Below are positions 23,822-30,921 of a stretch of DNA of 30,921 nt, in pieces. This DNA is from Bacteroides sp. UBA939 (lineage in GTDB: Bacteria; Bacteroidota; Bacteroidia; Bacteroidales; Bacteroidaceae), in contig NZ_DBDF01000004.1 of NCBI RefSeq assembly GCF_002293435.1, positions 1 to 30,921 of the forward strand. The letters are read 5' to 3'. Position 1 is the first letter of the stretch; each line of letters starts with the position of its first letter. Position numbers and translations under genes: made by a program. Below the pieces are notes generated by a model, which did not search any database, was not told the DNA's origin, and was given only the letters and a program-made list of their open reading frames with translations.

Positions 23822-25398
23822 TACAAGAATACCAACTACGCATATCCCCCGGAGTCGCCGCCAACGAGCAACGACTGAAAGAATACCTCGTACAGGAAAA
23901 AGGACTGAATGCACGGGACATCATCGCCATGCGAATATTAAAACGCAGCATCGACGCCCGGCAACGGACCATCTTCATCAACCTGAACGTACGGGTTTAT
24001 CTGAATGAGAAGCCAAAGAATGACGAATTTCAGCATACTGTGTATAATAATGTGGAAGGAAAGCCGCAGGTCATCATAGTAGGCGCCGGCCCCGGAGGAT
24101 TGTTTGCGGCGCTAAGGCTCATTGAACTCGGCTTGCGACCCATCATCGTGGAACGCGGAAAGAATGTACACGAACGCAAGAAAGACTTGGCTGTCATTAG
24201 CCGTGAACATATAGTGAACCCCGAATCCAATTATAGCTTCGGCGAAGGCGGTGCAGGAGCTTACTCAGACGGCAAGCTATATACCCGCAGCAAAAAACGT
24301 GGAAACGTGGACAAGATACTGAATGTGTTTTGCCAGCACGGGGCATCTGCCGCTATTCTTGTTGACGCTCACCCGCATATAGGTACCGACAAGCTGCCGA
24401 AAGTGATAGAAAATATGCGAAACACCATCATTGAATGTGGTGGAGAAGTACACTTTGAAACTCGCATGGATGCACTTATCATCGAAGGCGAAAAGGTGAA
24501 GGGCATTGAGACAAACACCGGCAAGACTTTTCTTGGCCCTGTGATTCTGGCAACGGGACACTCCGCACGGGATGTGTATCGTTGGCTGGCAAATAACAAT
24601 GTAACGATAGAACCCAAAGGTATAGCCGTAGGCGTTCGCCTGGAGCATCCTGCTACTTTGATTGACCAGATACAATATCATAATAAGAATGGACGCGGCA
24701 ACTATCTTCCTGCCGCAGAATATAGTTTCGTCACCCAAGTAGAGAACCGGGGTGTGTACAGTTTCTGCATGTGTCCCGGTGGATTTGTTGTTCCTGCGGC
24801 CAGCGAACCCGAACAAGTAGTGGTAAACGGCATGTCACCCTCCAATCGTGGATCCCGGTGGAGCAACTCCGGCATGGTAGTGGAAATACAACCGGAAGAT
24901 TTAGTAAACAAAGAATGGAAAATGAGGGACAAAGAGTATGAAAATTCCCAACTCCTACACGTTATGCACTTTCAGGAAGAATTAGAACACCAGTGCTGGC
25001 TTCAAGGCGGAAGAAAACAAACAGCCCCTGCACAGAGAATGTTGGATTTTACACGCAAGAAGCTAAGTTACGACCTTCCCGAATCTTCTTACACTCCGGG
25101 ATTGATATCCTCTCCCCTACACTTCTGGATGCCTGATTTTATCACCAAACGATTATCGCAAGGCTTCCAGCAATTCGGGCGGACAAGTCACGGTTTTCTG
25201 ACCAATGAAGCGGTCATGATTGGCGTCGAAACACGTTCCTCTTCCCCCGTACGAATCATAAGAGACAAAGATACACTGCAGCACATCAGAATAAAAGGCC
25301 TGTTCCCTTGCGGCGAAGGAGCCGGATATGCCGGAGGAATCGTATCGGCAGGTATCGACGGAGAACGGTGTGCGGAAGCTGTGGCTGAACAAAAATAA
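23818..25398 (+). CDS. FAD-dependent oxidoreductase (COG2509-like)
   Basis: The 526-residue protein is cytoplasmic, with no signal peptide. A basic N-terminal region (about 1-80, with LKRSIDARQR) is followed by the dinucleotide-binding fold VIIVGAGPGGLFAALRL (GAGPGG at 89-94), VERG, and an FGEGGAGAYSDGKLYTR block typical of this uncharacterised dehydrogenase group. The end carries GLFPCGEGAGYAGGIVSAGIDG, the second FAD contact. Members are widespread, but I know no settled substrate. The gene overlaps the third barrel gene by 4 bp and precedes a GH27 gene by 8 bp. It is therefore transcribed with them, though a housekeeping gene may simply be sharing the message. Confidence 0.9.
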   Translation: MIQEYQLRISPGVAANEQRLKEYLVQEKGLNARDIIAMRILKRSIDARQRTIFINLNVRVYLNEKPKNDEFQHTVYNNVEGKPQVIIVGAGPGGLFAALRLIELGLRPIIVERGKNVHERKKDLAVISREHIVNPESNYSFGEGGAGAYSDGKLYTRSKKRGNVDKILNVFCQHGASAAILVDAHPHIGTDKLPKVIENMRNTIIECGGEVHFETRMDALIIEGEKVKGIETNTGKTFLGPVILATGHSARDVYRWLANNNVTIEPKGIAVGVRLEHPATLIDQIQYHNKNGRGNYLPAAEYSFVTQVENRGVYSFCMCPGGFVVPAASEPEQVVVNGMSPSNRGSRWSNSGMVVEIQPEDLVNKEWKMRDKEYENSQLLHVMHFQEELEHQCWLQGGRKQTAPAQRMLDFTRKKLSYDLPESSYTPGLISSPLHFWMPDFITKRLSQGFQQFGRTSHGFLTNEAVMIGVETRSSSPVRIIRDKDTLQHIRIKGLFPCGEGAGYAGGIVSAGIDGERCAEAVAEQK

Positions 25399-25406
25399 GT
25401 CTATCC

Positions 25407-27023
25407 ATGAAAAGACATTTAGTGATAGGAAGCTTTGTAGCGCTGATTCTTGCTGCAAGTTCCTGCACCTCGACCAATGAGAAGGTAACACCGGAAGCCT
25501 TCCTGCCACCTTTGATGGGATGGAGTTCCTGGAACACCTACCATGTGAACATCAACGAAGAGCTGATAAAGAAGCAGGCTGATGCCTTAGTAGCTAATGG
25601 ACTGAAAGAAGCCGGTTATCTATATATAAATGTGGATGACGGATTCTTCGGTTGGCGTGATGAAACAGGAAAGATGCATGCACATCCCGAACGTTTCCCA
25701 AACGGAATGAAACCCGTATCTGACTATATCCATTCATTGGGACTGAAAGCAGGTATCTATTCGGATGCAGGCGACAATACCTGCGGCTCCATTTATGACG
25801 ACGACGCCAACGGAGTAGGTTCCGGACTCTATGGGCACGAACAGCAGGACATAGACCTTTATCTGAAAGAGTGGAACTACGACTTCATCAAAATAGACTA
25901 CTGCGGCGCCAGAGAACTGGGACTCAATGAAGAGAAACGCTATGCAGCCATTTGCGAAGCGATAAGGAATACCGGACGAACGGACGTTTCTATAAATATC
26001 TGCCGGTGGGCATTTCCCGGTACCTGGGCCAAAGGCATGGCACGTTCCTGGCGTATCAGTCCGGATATACGTCCCCGTTGGGAGTCTGTGAAGAGTATCA
26101 TCCGGAAGAATCTCTACTTATCAGCCTATGCCGGTGAAGGACATTATAATGATATGGACATGCTGGAAGTGGGGCGCGGATTGAAACAGGAAGAGGAAGA
26201 AGTACACTTCGGAATGTGGTGCATCATGAGTTCGCCTTTGCTTATCGGTTGTGATATGACGACGATTCCCGAAGCCTCGCTGGCCTTGTTGAAGAACAAG
26301 GAGTTAATAGCGCTGAACCAAGACCCGTTAGGATTACAGCCCTACGTGGTGCAGCACGAGAATGAGGAGTATGTATTGGTGAAGGATATCGGGCAGAAGC
26401 GGGGACTGGTGCGTGCCATAGCCTTGTATAACCCGTCGGATACGATATGCAATTTCAATGTCCCTCTCGAAAAGCTTGAATTGGGCGGAACGGTAAGGGT
26501 ACGCGACGTAATAAACTGCAAGGATTTGGAGGATATGACCGGAAACATCCAAGCATCTATCCCTCCACATAGCGTTGCAATATGGAGGCTGGAAGCAGAA
26601 AAGCGCCTCGAACCGGACTCTTACGAAGCCGAATGGGCTTATCTGCCTTGTTATGACGATTTGGGAAAGAACCCGAAACAGATATTCTATGCAGCATCTG
26701 CAGGTTGTTCCGGTAAAATGAAAGTATCCAATATCGGAGGCAGCGAAGAAAACGTTGCCGAGTGGAAAGAAGTCTACAGTGAAACAGGAGGAGGATATGA
26801 TATGACTGTCTATTATAGTTGCGATAAAAACAGAAAGCTGGAAATATCCGTAAACGGAATAAAGACAGAAATAAAAGACCTGAATGGTGGAGATAAGGAG
26901 AATGTGGAATCCGTAACCGTTTCCGTAACTCTGAAACCCGGCAATAATATAATCCGAATGGGAAACAGCTTCGGATGGGCGCCGGATATTGATTGTTTCA
27001 AGTTAAGCAAACTGCATGAATGA
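25407..27023 (+). CDS. GH27 alpha-galactosidase-like lipoprotein
   Basis: The 538-residue lipoprotein (lipobox ASSC, C20) carries a glycoside hydrolase family 27 barrel from about residue 33. Family landmarks are LPPLMGWSSWNTY, NVDDGFF, GIYSDAGDNTC, and the nucleophile aspartate D164 in DFIKIDYCG. The likely acid/base is D220 in WRISPDIRPRW, and GHYNDMDMLEVG corresponds to the family's WNDPDML block. After the antiparallel C-terminal beta domain (about 310-395) comes a further sandwich (about 405-538) resembling galactose-binding/CBM modules. GH27 enzymes release alpha-linked galactose, or N-acetylgalactosamine in some members. The lipid anchor puts it in the periplasm or on the surface. It stands outside any visible polysaccharide locus, with no SusC/SusD pair, 8 bp after the oxidoreductase gene. 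Confidence 0.9.
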   Translation: MKRHLVIGSFVALILAASSCTSTNEKVTPEAFLPPLMGWSSWNTYHVNINEELIKKQADALVANGLKEAGYLYINVDDGFFGWRDETGKMHAHPERFPNGMKPVSDYIHSLGLKAGIYSDAGDNTCGSIYDDDANGVGSGLYGHEQQDIDLYLKEWNYDFIKIDYCGARELGLNEEKRYAAICEAIRNTGRTDVSINICRWAFPGTWAKGMARSWRISPDIRPRWESVKSIIRKNLYLSAYAGEGHYNDMDMLEVGRGLKQEEEEVHFGMWCIMSSPLLIGCDMTTIPEASLALLKNKELIALNQDPLGLQPYVVQHENEEYVLVKDIGQKRGLVRAIALYNPSDTICNFNVPLEKLELGGTVRVRDVINCKDLEDMTGNIQASIPPHSVAIWRLEAEKRLEPDSYEAEWAYLPCYDDLGKNPKQIFYAASAGCSGKMKVSNIGGSEENVAEWKEVYSETGGGYDMTVYYSCDKNRKLEISVNGIKTEIKDLNGGDKENVESVTVSVTLKPGNNIIRMGNSFGWAPDIDCFKLSKLHE

Positions 27024-27054
27024 AGAATGGATACCGGATGCATGTTCAGGGTGT

Positions 27055-27416
27055 AAGAAGCTGTTTTGAATGTATTCAGTTTTCTTTTAAGAGTTGTTTT
27101 TGAGGATATTTTTCTGTTTTTAAGAGGAACATAGCGGGCTATGTGGCGAGTGAAAGCAGGAAAAGAGACCGAAAACAAACGTAAAAGAGACTGATAATAT
27201 TAATTATGCGAATCAGGCGTTAAGGAGTTATCACTTCGCTCAGGAGTTATCAACCCTCAAGCGAGCTTAGGAATTAAAGCCGATAGGCTTGTTACTGATA
27301 TGCAGAGTTAAAGCACAAACGGAGTATCGGCTTTAATTCCTTTAACTCCTGAGCGAAGCGATAACTCCTTTAACTCCTGATTCGCATGAATTAGGAATAA
27401 ATTCAAAACAGCTTCT
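27055..27416. repeat. Nested palindromic intergenic element, copy 2
   Basis: The outer arms are AGAAGCTGTTTTGAAT (27057-27072) and its complement ATTCAAAACAGCTTCT (27401-27416). Inside, 27201-27393 is a second palindrome: ATGCGAATCAGG then GTTAAGGAGTTATCACTTCG on the left, and on the right, read on the other strand, ATGCGAATCAGGAGTTAAAG then GGAGTTATCGCTTCGC. Inner arms AATTAAAGCCGATA and TATCGGCTTTAATT also pair. The inner part matches the element at 6917-7095. No gene is seen inside. It follows the GH27 stop codon and could end that transcript. Confidence 0.85.
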
Positions 27417-27472
27417 AATTATCTGCTAACCATAAAGAAGGGAGCGTAAACTCCTTGCGAGCGCTTGCGGGG

Positions 27473-27500
27473 GCTATTGCTGTTTTTCGGCAGCAATAGC
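27473..27500 (+). terminator. Perfect 10-bp hairpin before the LuxR promoter
   Basis: GCTATTGCTG (27473-27482) and CAGCAATAGC (27491-27500) are exact complements around the 8-base loop TTTTTCGG, followed by TTGTTTCAT. It may terminate read-through from the GH27 side. It may also serve as an operator, because its right arm ends exactly where the -33 TTG of the next promoter begins. Confidence 0.55.
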
Positions 27501-27529
27501 TTGTTTCATAAAAATAATCTGTATTTTTG
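27501..27529 (+). promoter_or_regulatory. Promoter of the LuxR-type regulator
   Basis: TTG (27501-27503), 18 bases, then TATTTTTG (27522-27529) matches the Bacteroides consensus. Transcription should begin near 27534, so translation must start at the ATG at 27549 and not at an upstream codon of the same frame. Confidence 0.6.
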
Positions 27530-27548
27530 CGAATATTTAAGAAACTAT

Positions 27549-28178
27549 ATGATAGCTCCCGAAATAGCAATTGTAGACTCCAACACCCTCTCGTGCCTGG
27601 GATTACAGAACCTTCTGGAAGAAATTATTCCGATGGCTGTCATACGCGTATTCAGTTCGTTCGAAGAATTAGTGGACGATACGCCCGACATGTACGCGCA
27701 TTATTTTATCTCGGCGCAGATATACTTCAAGCATACAGCTTTCTTTCTGCCTCGCCGCCCCCAAACAATTGTACTGGCAAACGGTGACAGTCAGCCCCAA
27801 TTGGCAGGGATACCGACCCTGAATATCTATCAGGATGAAAAAACTCTGATAAGAAACATCCTGCAACTGCACCAGTACGGACACAGAAGCGGGCATCCTA
27901 ACACCCATCCACATTCGGCAGCCGGACATCCCGGGAATCACCCCTGTGGAACTTCCTATGCCGGCGGCGAACACATCCTTTCCCCTCGCGAAATAGAAGT
28001 ACTGGTGTTGGTTACCAAAGGGCTTATCAACAAAGAAATAGCCGATAAACTAAATATCAGCCTGACTACCGTCATTTCTCACCGGAGGAATATAACAGAG
28101 AAACTGGGTATCAAGTCGGTGGCAGGACTGACTATTTATGCCGTCATGCATGGGTACGTAGAGGCAGATAGTATCTAA
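27549..28178 (+). CDS. LuxR-type regulator with pseudo-receiver and His-rich linker
   Basis: The 209-residue protein combines a receiver-like N-terminal domain (about 1-108) with a LuxR/FixJ helix-turn-helix (about 142-209; LSPREIEVL, GLINKEIADKLNISLTTVISHRRNI). The receiver keeps IAIVDSN (D10), but where the phosphorylated aspartate should lie the sequence reads YFISAQIYF. Phosphorylation control is therefore unlikely. The linker 107-133 is unusual: histidines at 107, 112, 116, 120, 122, 127 and 131, with C133, then H141, spaced with Gly, Pro and Asn. This might bind a transition metal or heme (inference). The frame is open further upstream to 27465 but crosses a hairpin and the promoter, so the ATG at 27549 is taken. 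It lies just upstream of a TonB-dependent receptor and probably controls it. Confidence 0.87.
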   Translation: MIAPEIAIVDSNTLSCLGLQNLLEEIIPMAVIRVFSSFEELVDDTPDMYAHYFISAQIYFKHTAFFLPRRPQTIVLANGDSQPQLAGIPTLNIYQDEKTLIRNILQLHQYGHRSGHPNTHPHSAAGHPGNHPCGTSYAGGEHILSPREIEVLVLVTKGLINKEIADKLNISLTTVISHRRNITEKLGIKSVAGLTIYAVMHGYVEADSI

Positions 28179-28207
28179 ATAATCACATTCAAATCCTAAT
28201 AAATGAG

Positions 28208-28245
28208 GATTGCAGAAACAAAAGTAATGCTCTTACTTTGCAATC
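28208..28245. promoter_or_regulatory. Inverted repeat after the regulator gene
   Basis: GATTGCA (28208-28214) pairs with TGCAATC (28239-28245), and AAGTAA (28222-28227) with TTACTT (28233-28238), leaving a 7-base bulge on one side. No T-run follows on either strand. It could be a weak terminator, a transcript hairpin, or a binding site in the region between regulator and receptor. Confidence 0.45.
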
Positions 28246-28307
28246 AGTAAATAAACGATTAAGTTTCGCAGGTTACTTGTATGTTAATGAATTATCTCAG
28301 TTCCCCT

Positions 28308-28319
28308 TCTCCCGGGAGA
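28308..28319. promoter_or_regulatory. Perfect 12-bp palindrome, candidate operator
   Basis: TCTCCCGGGAGA is fully self-complementary. It lies 7 bp upstream of the -7 box of the TonB-receptor gene, in the place of the promoter spacer, and the usual -33 TTTG is missing there. A dimeric regulator such as the LuxR protein upstream could bind it. Confidence 0.5.
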
Positions 28320-28326
28320 GTTTAGG

Positions 28327-28334
28327 TAGTTTTG
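28327..28334 (+). promoter_or_regulatory. -7 box of the TonB-receptor gene
   Basis: TAGTTTTG matches TAnnTTTG, giving a start near 28339 and a 44-base leader. The absence of a -33 element suggests dependence on an activator. Confidence 0.45.
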
Positions 28335-28382
28335 ATAATCAACCTTATAAAGAACGTGCAAAATTCCAGTAAATGAATAGAT

Positions 28383-30827
28383 ATGAATAAGAGTAAATTG
28401 TTTGCTTTTGCCCTGATGCTTCCCCTGTCGATAGGAAGTATGCGAGCTGATGACGTGGATACCCTGAAAGTAGTGGACATAGAAGAAGTCCTTGTCATTG
28501 CAGCGCCCAAAGAAAACCGCAAGTTGAGGGAACTTCCGAATGCAGTTACCTTGCTTTCACAACAAGATATGCAGGCGGCTCAGATTAATTCAATTAAAAA
28601 CCTCACGGCGCTTGTCCCCAATATATATATTCCTGATTATGGTTCACGACTGACATCCGCCATTTATATCCGAGGCATCGGTTCGAGAATCAATACACCG
28701 GCTGTCGGACTGTATGTAGACAATATACCTTATATAGACAAATCCGCATTCGATTTCAACTATTCCGATATTGAACGCATTGATGTGCTGCGTGGGCCTC
28801 AGGCTACATTATATGGACGTAATGCGATGGGAGGCATTATCAAAATACATACAAAATCACCTTTCTCTTATCAGGGTACTGACTTGCGTATAGGGGCAGG
28901 AACGCGCAACCAATATAACGCCTCCGTTACCCACTACCACCGGATAAGCGAACGCTTCGCATTCTCGGCAGGCGGATTCTATGACTACGCAGGCGGATTT
29001 TTCCGCAATGCGGCGCTTGACAATAAAAAGATAGACAAAGGGCAATCTGCCGGAGGACGTTTACGTGGTATTTATCTGCCCGGTGAGAACTGGAAACTTG
29101 ACTTAAATATAAGTTATGAGTACAGCGACCAGGGAGGTTATCCTTATGGACTATATGACAAGGAGAACGGAGATGTTGCACAACCTGCCTATAGCGATGA
29201 AAGCAGTTACTACCGCAATTTGTTGAATGCGGGACTTAACGTTGAATACCAGGCACGGAACTTCACACTAAGCGCCGTTACCGGATATCAATTCCTGAAA
29301 GACCGTATGTTTATGGATCAGGACTTCACACCAGACCACATCTTCACGCTGGAGCAGAAGCAGAAGATTAATACTATCAGCGAGGAAATAGTGATGAAGA
29401 GCAAAGAAGGTAGCCGTTGGCAATGGACAACAGGTATCTTCGGTTTCTATCAATGGCTGAATACCACCGCGCCGGTTATGTTTGAGGAAGACGGAATGGA
29501 GATGCTGAATCAAATGTTGGGTAGTGTGATACCATCATCCATACCGGTACAAGCCGGTCCTATGATTATGGATATCAGACCGGTGGTCAACGTGACTACC
29601 ACCCGCCTGCCAATCAACGGAGATTTCAAAACTCCGCTTCTCAACGGGGCTTTGTTCCATCAATCGACTTTCCGTGATCTGTTCGGACTCGATGGGCTGT
29701 CGTTTACTGCCGGGTTGCGATTGGACTATGAGAAGATGAAGATGGATTACGATTCGGGCACAGCAATGGACTATACGGTAGCCATTACAGGACAGATGTC
29801 AATGGGTGGAAGACCTACGGGTGCGCCTATTAATATGATGCCCGAAACTCCGCTGAACGTAAAATCAGGCTACAAAGGCTCCATCAGCAAAGACTATCTG
29901 CAGTTGCTGCCGAAGTTTGCATTGCAATACGACTTCGGAAAGAATACCGGCAACGTGTATGCTACCGTGAGTAAAGGCTACCGCTCGGGCGGATACAACA
30001 TTCAGATGTTCTCTGACCTTCTGCAAACAAGCCTCAAAAACGATATGATGAATCACACCAAAGAAACGGTGATGCCGATTGTTCCCGACCAGTTTAAAGA
30101 TTTGGTAGACGCAAACTTCCCCAGCGGCGGCACCAACCCCGATGCCAAAGCAGCCACCCTCTACAAGCCCGAACAAACATGGAACTACGAAGTGGGTACG
30201 CACCTCAATCTTTTCCGGAACCGCCTTCGCGCTGACGCTTCCTTGTTCTGGCTCGAAACACGCGACCAACAGATATCCCGCTTCGCCCTAAGCGGATTGG
30301 GACGTGAAACGGTGAATGCAGGAAAGAGCCGTAGTTTGGGTGGTGAAATCAGTCTGTCGGGAGTAGTTACTACAAACTTCACCCTCAACGCAAGCTATGG
30401 ATACACGTATGCCACCTTCAAAGACTACGTGACGAATGAAATAGATGAAGACAGCGAAAACGGCTTCAAAGAAATCAGCTACAATGGCAAATACGTGCCT
30501 TTCGTACCCAAACACACATTTAGCTTGGGCGGACAATACGTTTTCCACATGAATCCGGGGCATTGGTTGGATCGTATTCAGGTAAACGCCAACTACACCG
30601 GAGCCGGACGTATTTACTGGACAGAGCAGAACGACGTAAGCCAGTCTCTCTACGGCACACTAAACGGCCGCCTCAGTTTCCAAAAAGGTAACGGACAGAT
30701 TGACTTCTGGGTTCGCAATGCACTGGATAAAGACTACGCCGCATTCTACTTCGAAAGCATGGGGAATAGCTTCATGCAGAAAGGACGTCCCATACAAGCA
30801 GGAATAGAATTACGTTGCAGATTTTAG
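28383..30827 (+). CDS. TonB-dependent outer-membrane receptor, substrate unknown
   Basis: The 814-residue receptor has a signal peptide (about 1-22, MNKSKLFAFA to SMRA) and a TonB-box-like EEVLVIAAP (about 34-42). The plug domain contains IYIRGIGSRINTPAVGLYVD and IDVLRGPQATLYGRNAMGGI. The rest forms the 22-stranded barrel and ends LRCRF with the terminal phenylalanine. It has no carboxypeptidase-like N-terminal extension and no SusD partner. It thus resembles receptors for iron complexes, heme or cofactors more than SusC-type glycan transporters. A central stretch is unusually rich in methionine and proline (MEMLNQMLGS, GQMSMGGRPTGAPINMMPE), perhaps an extracellular loop. The LuxR-type gene upstream, with its histidine-rich linker, is its probable regulator. 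Nothing follows it in the window. Confidence 0.88.
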   Translation: MNKSKLFAFALMLPLSIGSMRADDVDTLKVVDIEEVLVIAAPKENRKLRELPNAVTLLSQQDMQAAQINSIKNLTALVPNIYIPDYGSRLTSAIYIRGIGSRINTPAVGLYVDNIPYIDKSAFDFNYSDIERIDVLRGPQATLYGRNAMGGIIKIHTKSPFSYQGTDLRIGAGTRNQYNASVTHYHRISERFAFSAGGFYDYAGGFFRNAALDNKKIDKGQSAGGRLRGIYLPGENWKLDLNISYEYSDQGGYPYGLYDKENGDVAQPAYSDESSYYRNLLNAGLNVEYQARNFTLSAVTGYQFLKDRMFMDQDFTPDHIFTLEQKQKINTISEEIVMKSKEGSRWQWTTGIFGFYQWLNTTAPVMFEEDGMEMLNQMLGSVIPSSIPVQAGPMIMDIRPVVNVTTTRLPINGDFKTPLLNGALFHQSTFRDLFGLDGLSFTAGLRLDYEKMKMDYDSGTAMDYTVAITGQMSMGGRPTGAPINMMPETPLNVKSGYKGSISKDYLQLLPKFALQYDFGKNTGNVYATVSKGYRSGGYNIQMFSDLLQTSLKNDMMNHTKETVMPIVPDQFKDLVDANFPSGGTNPDAKAATLYKPEQTWNYEVGTHLNLFRNRLRADASLFWLETRDQQISRFALSGLGRETVNAGKSRSLGGEISLSGVVTTNFTLNASYGYTYATFKDYVTNEIDEDSENGFKEISYNGKYVPFVPKHTFSLGGQYVFHMNPGHWLDRIQVNANYTGAGRIYWTEQNDVSQSLYGTLNGRLSFQKGNGQIDFWVRNALDKDYAAFYFESMGNSFMQKGRPIQAGIELRCRF

Positions 30828-30876
30828 CCTGCATTATTCATAAGTGTCTTGTCATAAATGAGAATTTAGGTTTGAA

Positions 30877-30910
30877 CACAGAGTCACAGAGGCACAGAGT
30901 TTTTTCTCTG
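30877..30910 (+). repeat. 8-bp tandem repeats and hairpin at the right edge
   Basis: Three units CACAGAGT, CACAGAGG, CACAGAGT (30877-30900) are followed by T-rich sequence and CTCTG (30906-30910), which can pair with CAGAG (30895-30899). This may terminate the receptor transcript or be the start of a longer intergenic repeat cut by the window end. Confidence 0.55.
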
Positions 30911-30921
30911 CGACGCAGTCG

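Overview
The window looks like a chromosomal stretch of a Bacteroides species (order Bacteroidales). Promoters read as TTTG-N19/20-TAnnTTTG rather than sigma-70 boxes, starts lack strong Shine-Dalgarno sequences, and there are two TonB-dependent receptors, lipoproteins with Bacteroidetes-style lipoboxes, a fused ThrA next to an ApgM-type enzyme, and a TPP-riboswitch/TonB receptor/PnuT/thiamine pyrophosphokinase operon. All these assignments rest on reading the sequence and on family knowledge; no database search was possible.

Layout. The left edge (1-93) carries a leftward promoter and untranslated leader whose gene lies outside the window. Next come a leftward ceramidase-fold hydrolase lacking the usual serine (200-1450) and a leftward small-conductance mechanosensitive channel (2079-2954). 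From 3019 to 6887 runs the thiamine salvage operon: promoter, TPP riboswitch, outer-membrane receptor, inner-membrane PnuT carrier, and thiamine pyrophosphokinase. After a palindromic element (6917-7095) comes the leftward threonine operon thrA-apgM-thrC (7118-12140), preceded by a previously unmarked threonine-rich leader peptide and terminator typical of attenuation. Divergent from it is a type I asparaginase (12588-13625), convergent with an exported double phosphoesterase (13640-15481). A GC-rich repeat and a possible tiny membrane peptide fill the gap before radA (15914-17281).

From 17317 to 23821 lies the least familiar part: three small outer-membrane beta-barrel genes and three lipoprotein genes in tight barrel-lipoprotein pairs. 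The second pair is a tandem duplication of the first. The evidence is a decayed copy of the last ~100 bp of radA left between them (19869-19965). The third set is older, reordered and has only the N-terminal lipoprotein domain. The run continues without a gap into an FAD-dependent oxidoreductase (4-bp overlap) and a GH27 alpha-galactosidase-like lipoprotein. I regard the barrel-lipoprotein cassette as the best candidate for an undescribed cell-surface system; its function is not known to me.

The right part holds a second, nested copy of the palindromic element (27055-27416), a LuxR-type regulator with a degenerate receiver and a histidine-rich linker (27549-28178), and a TonB-dependent receptor (28383-30827). 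The receptor's promoter contains a perfect 12-bp palindrome, which makes the LuxR protein its likely regulator. A short 14-mer recurs in intergenic positions across the window.
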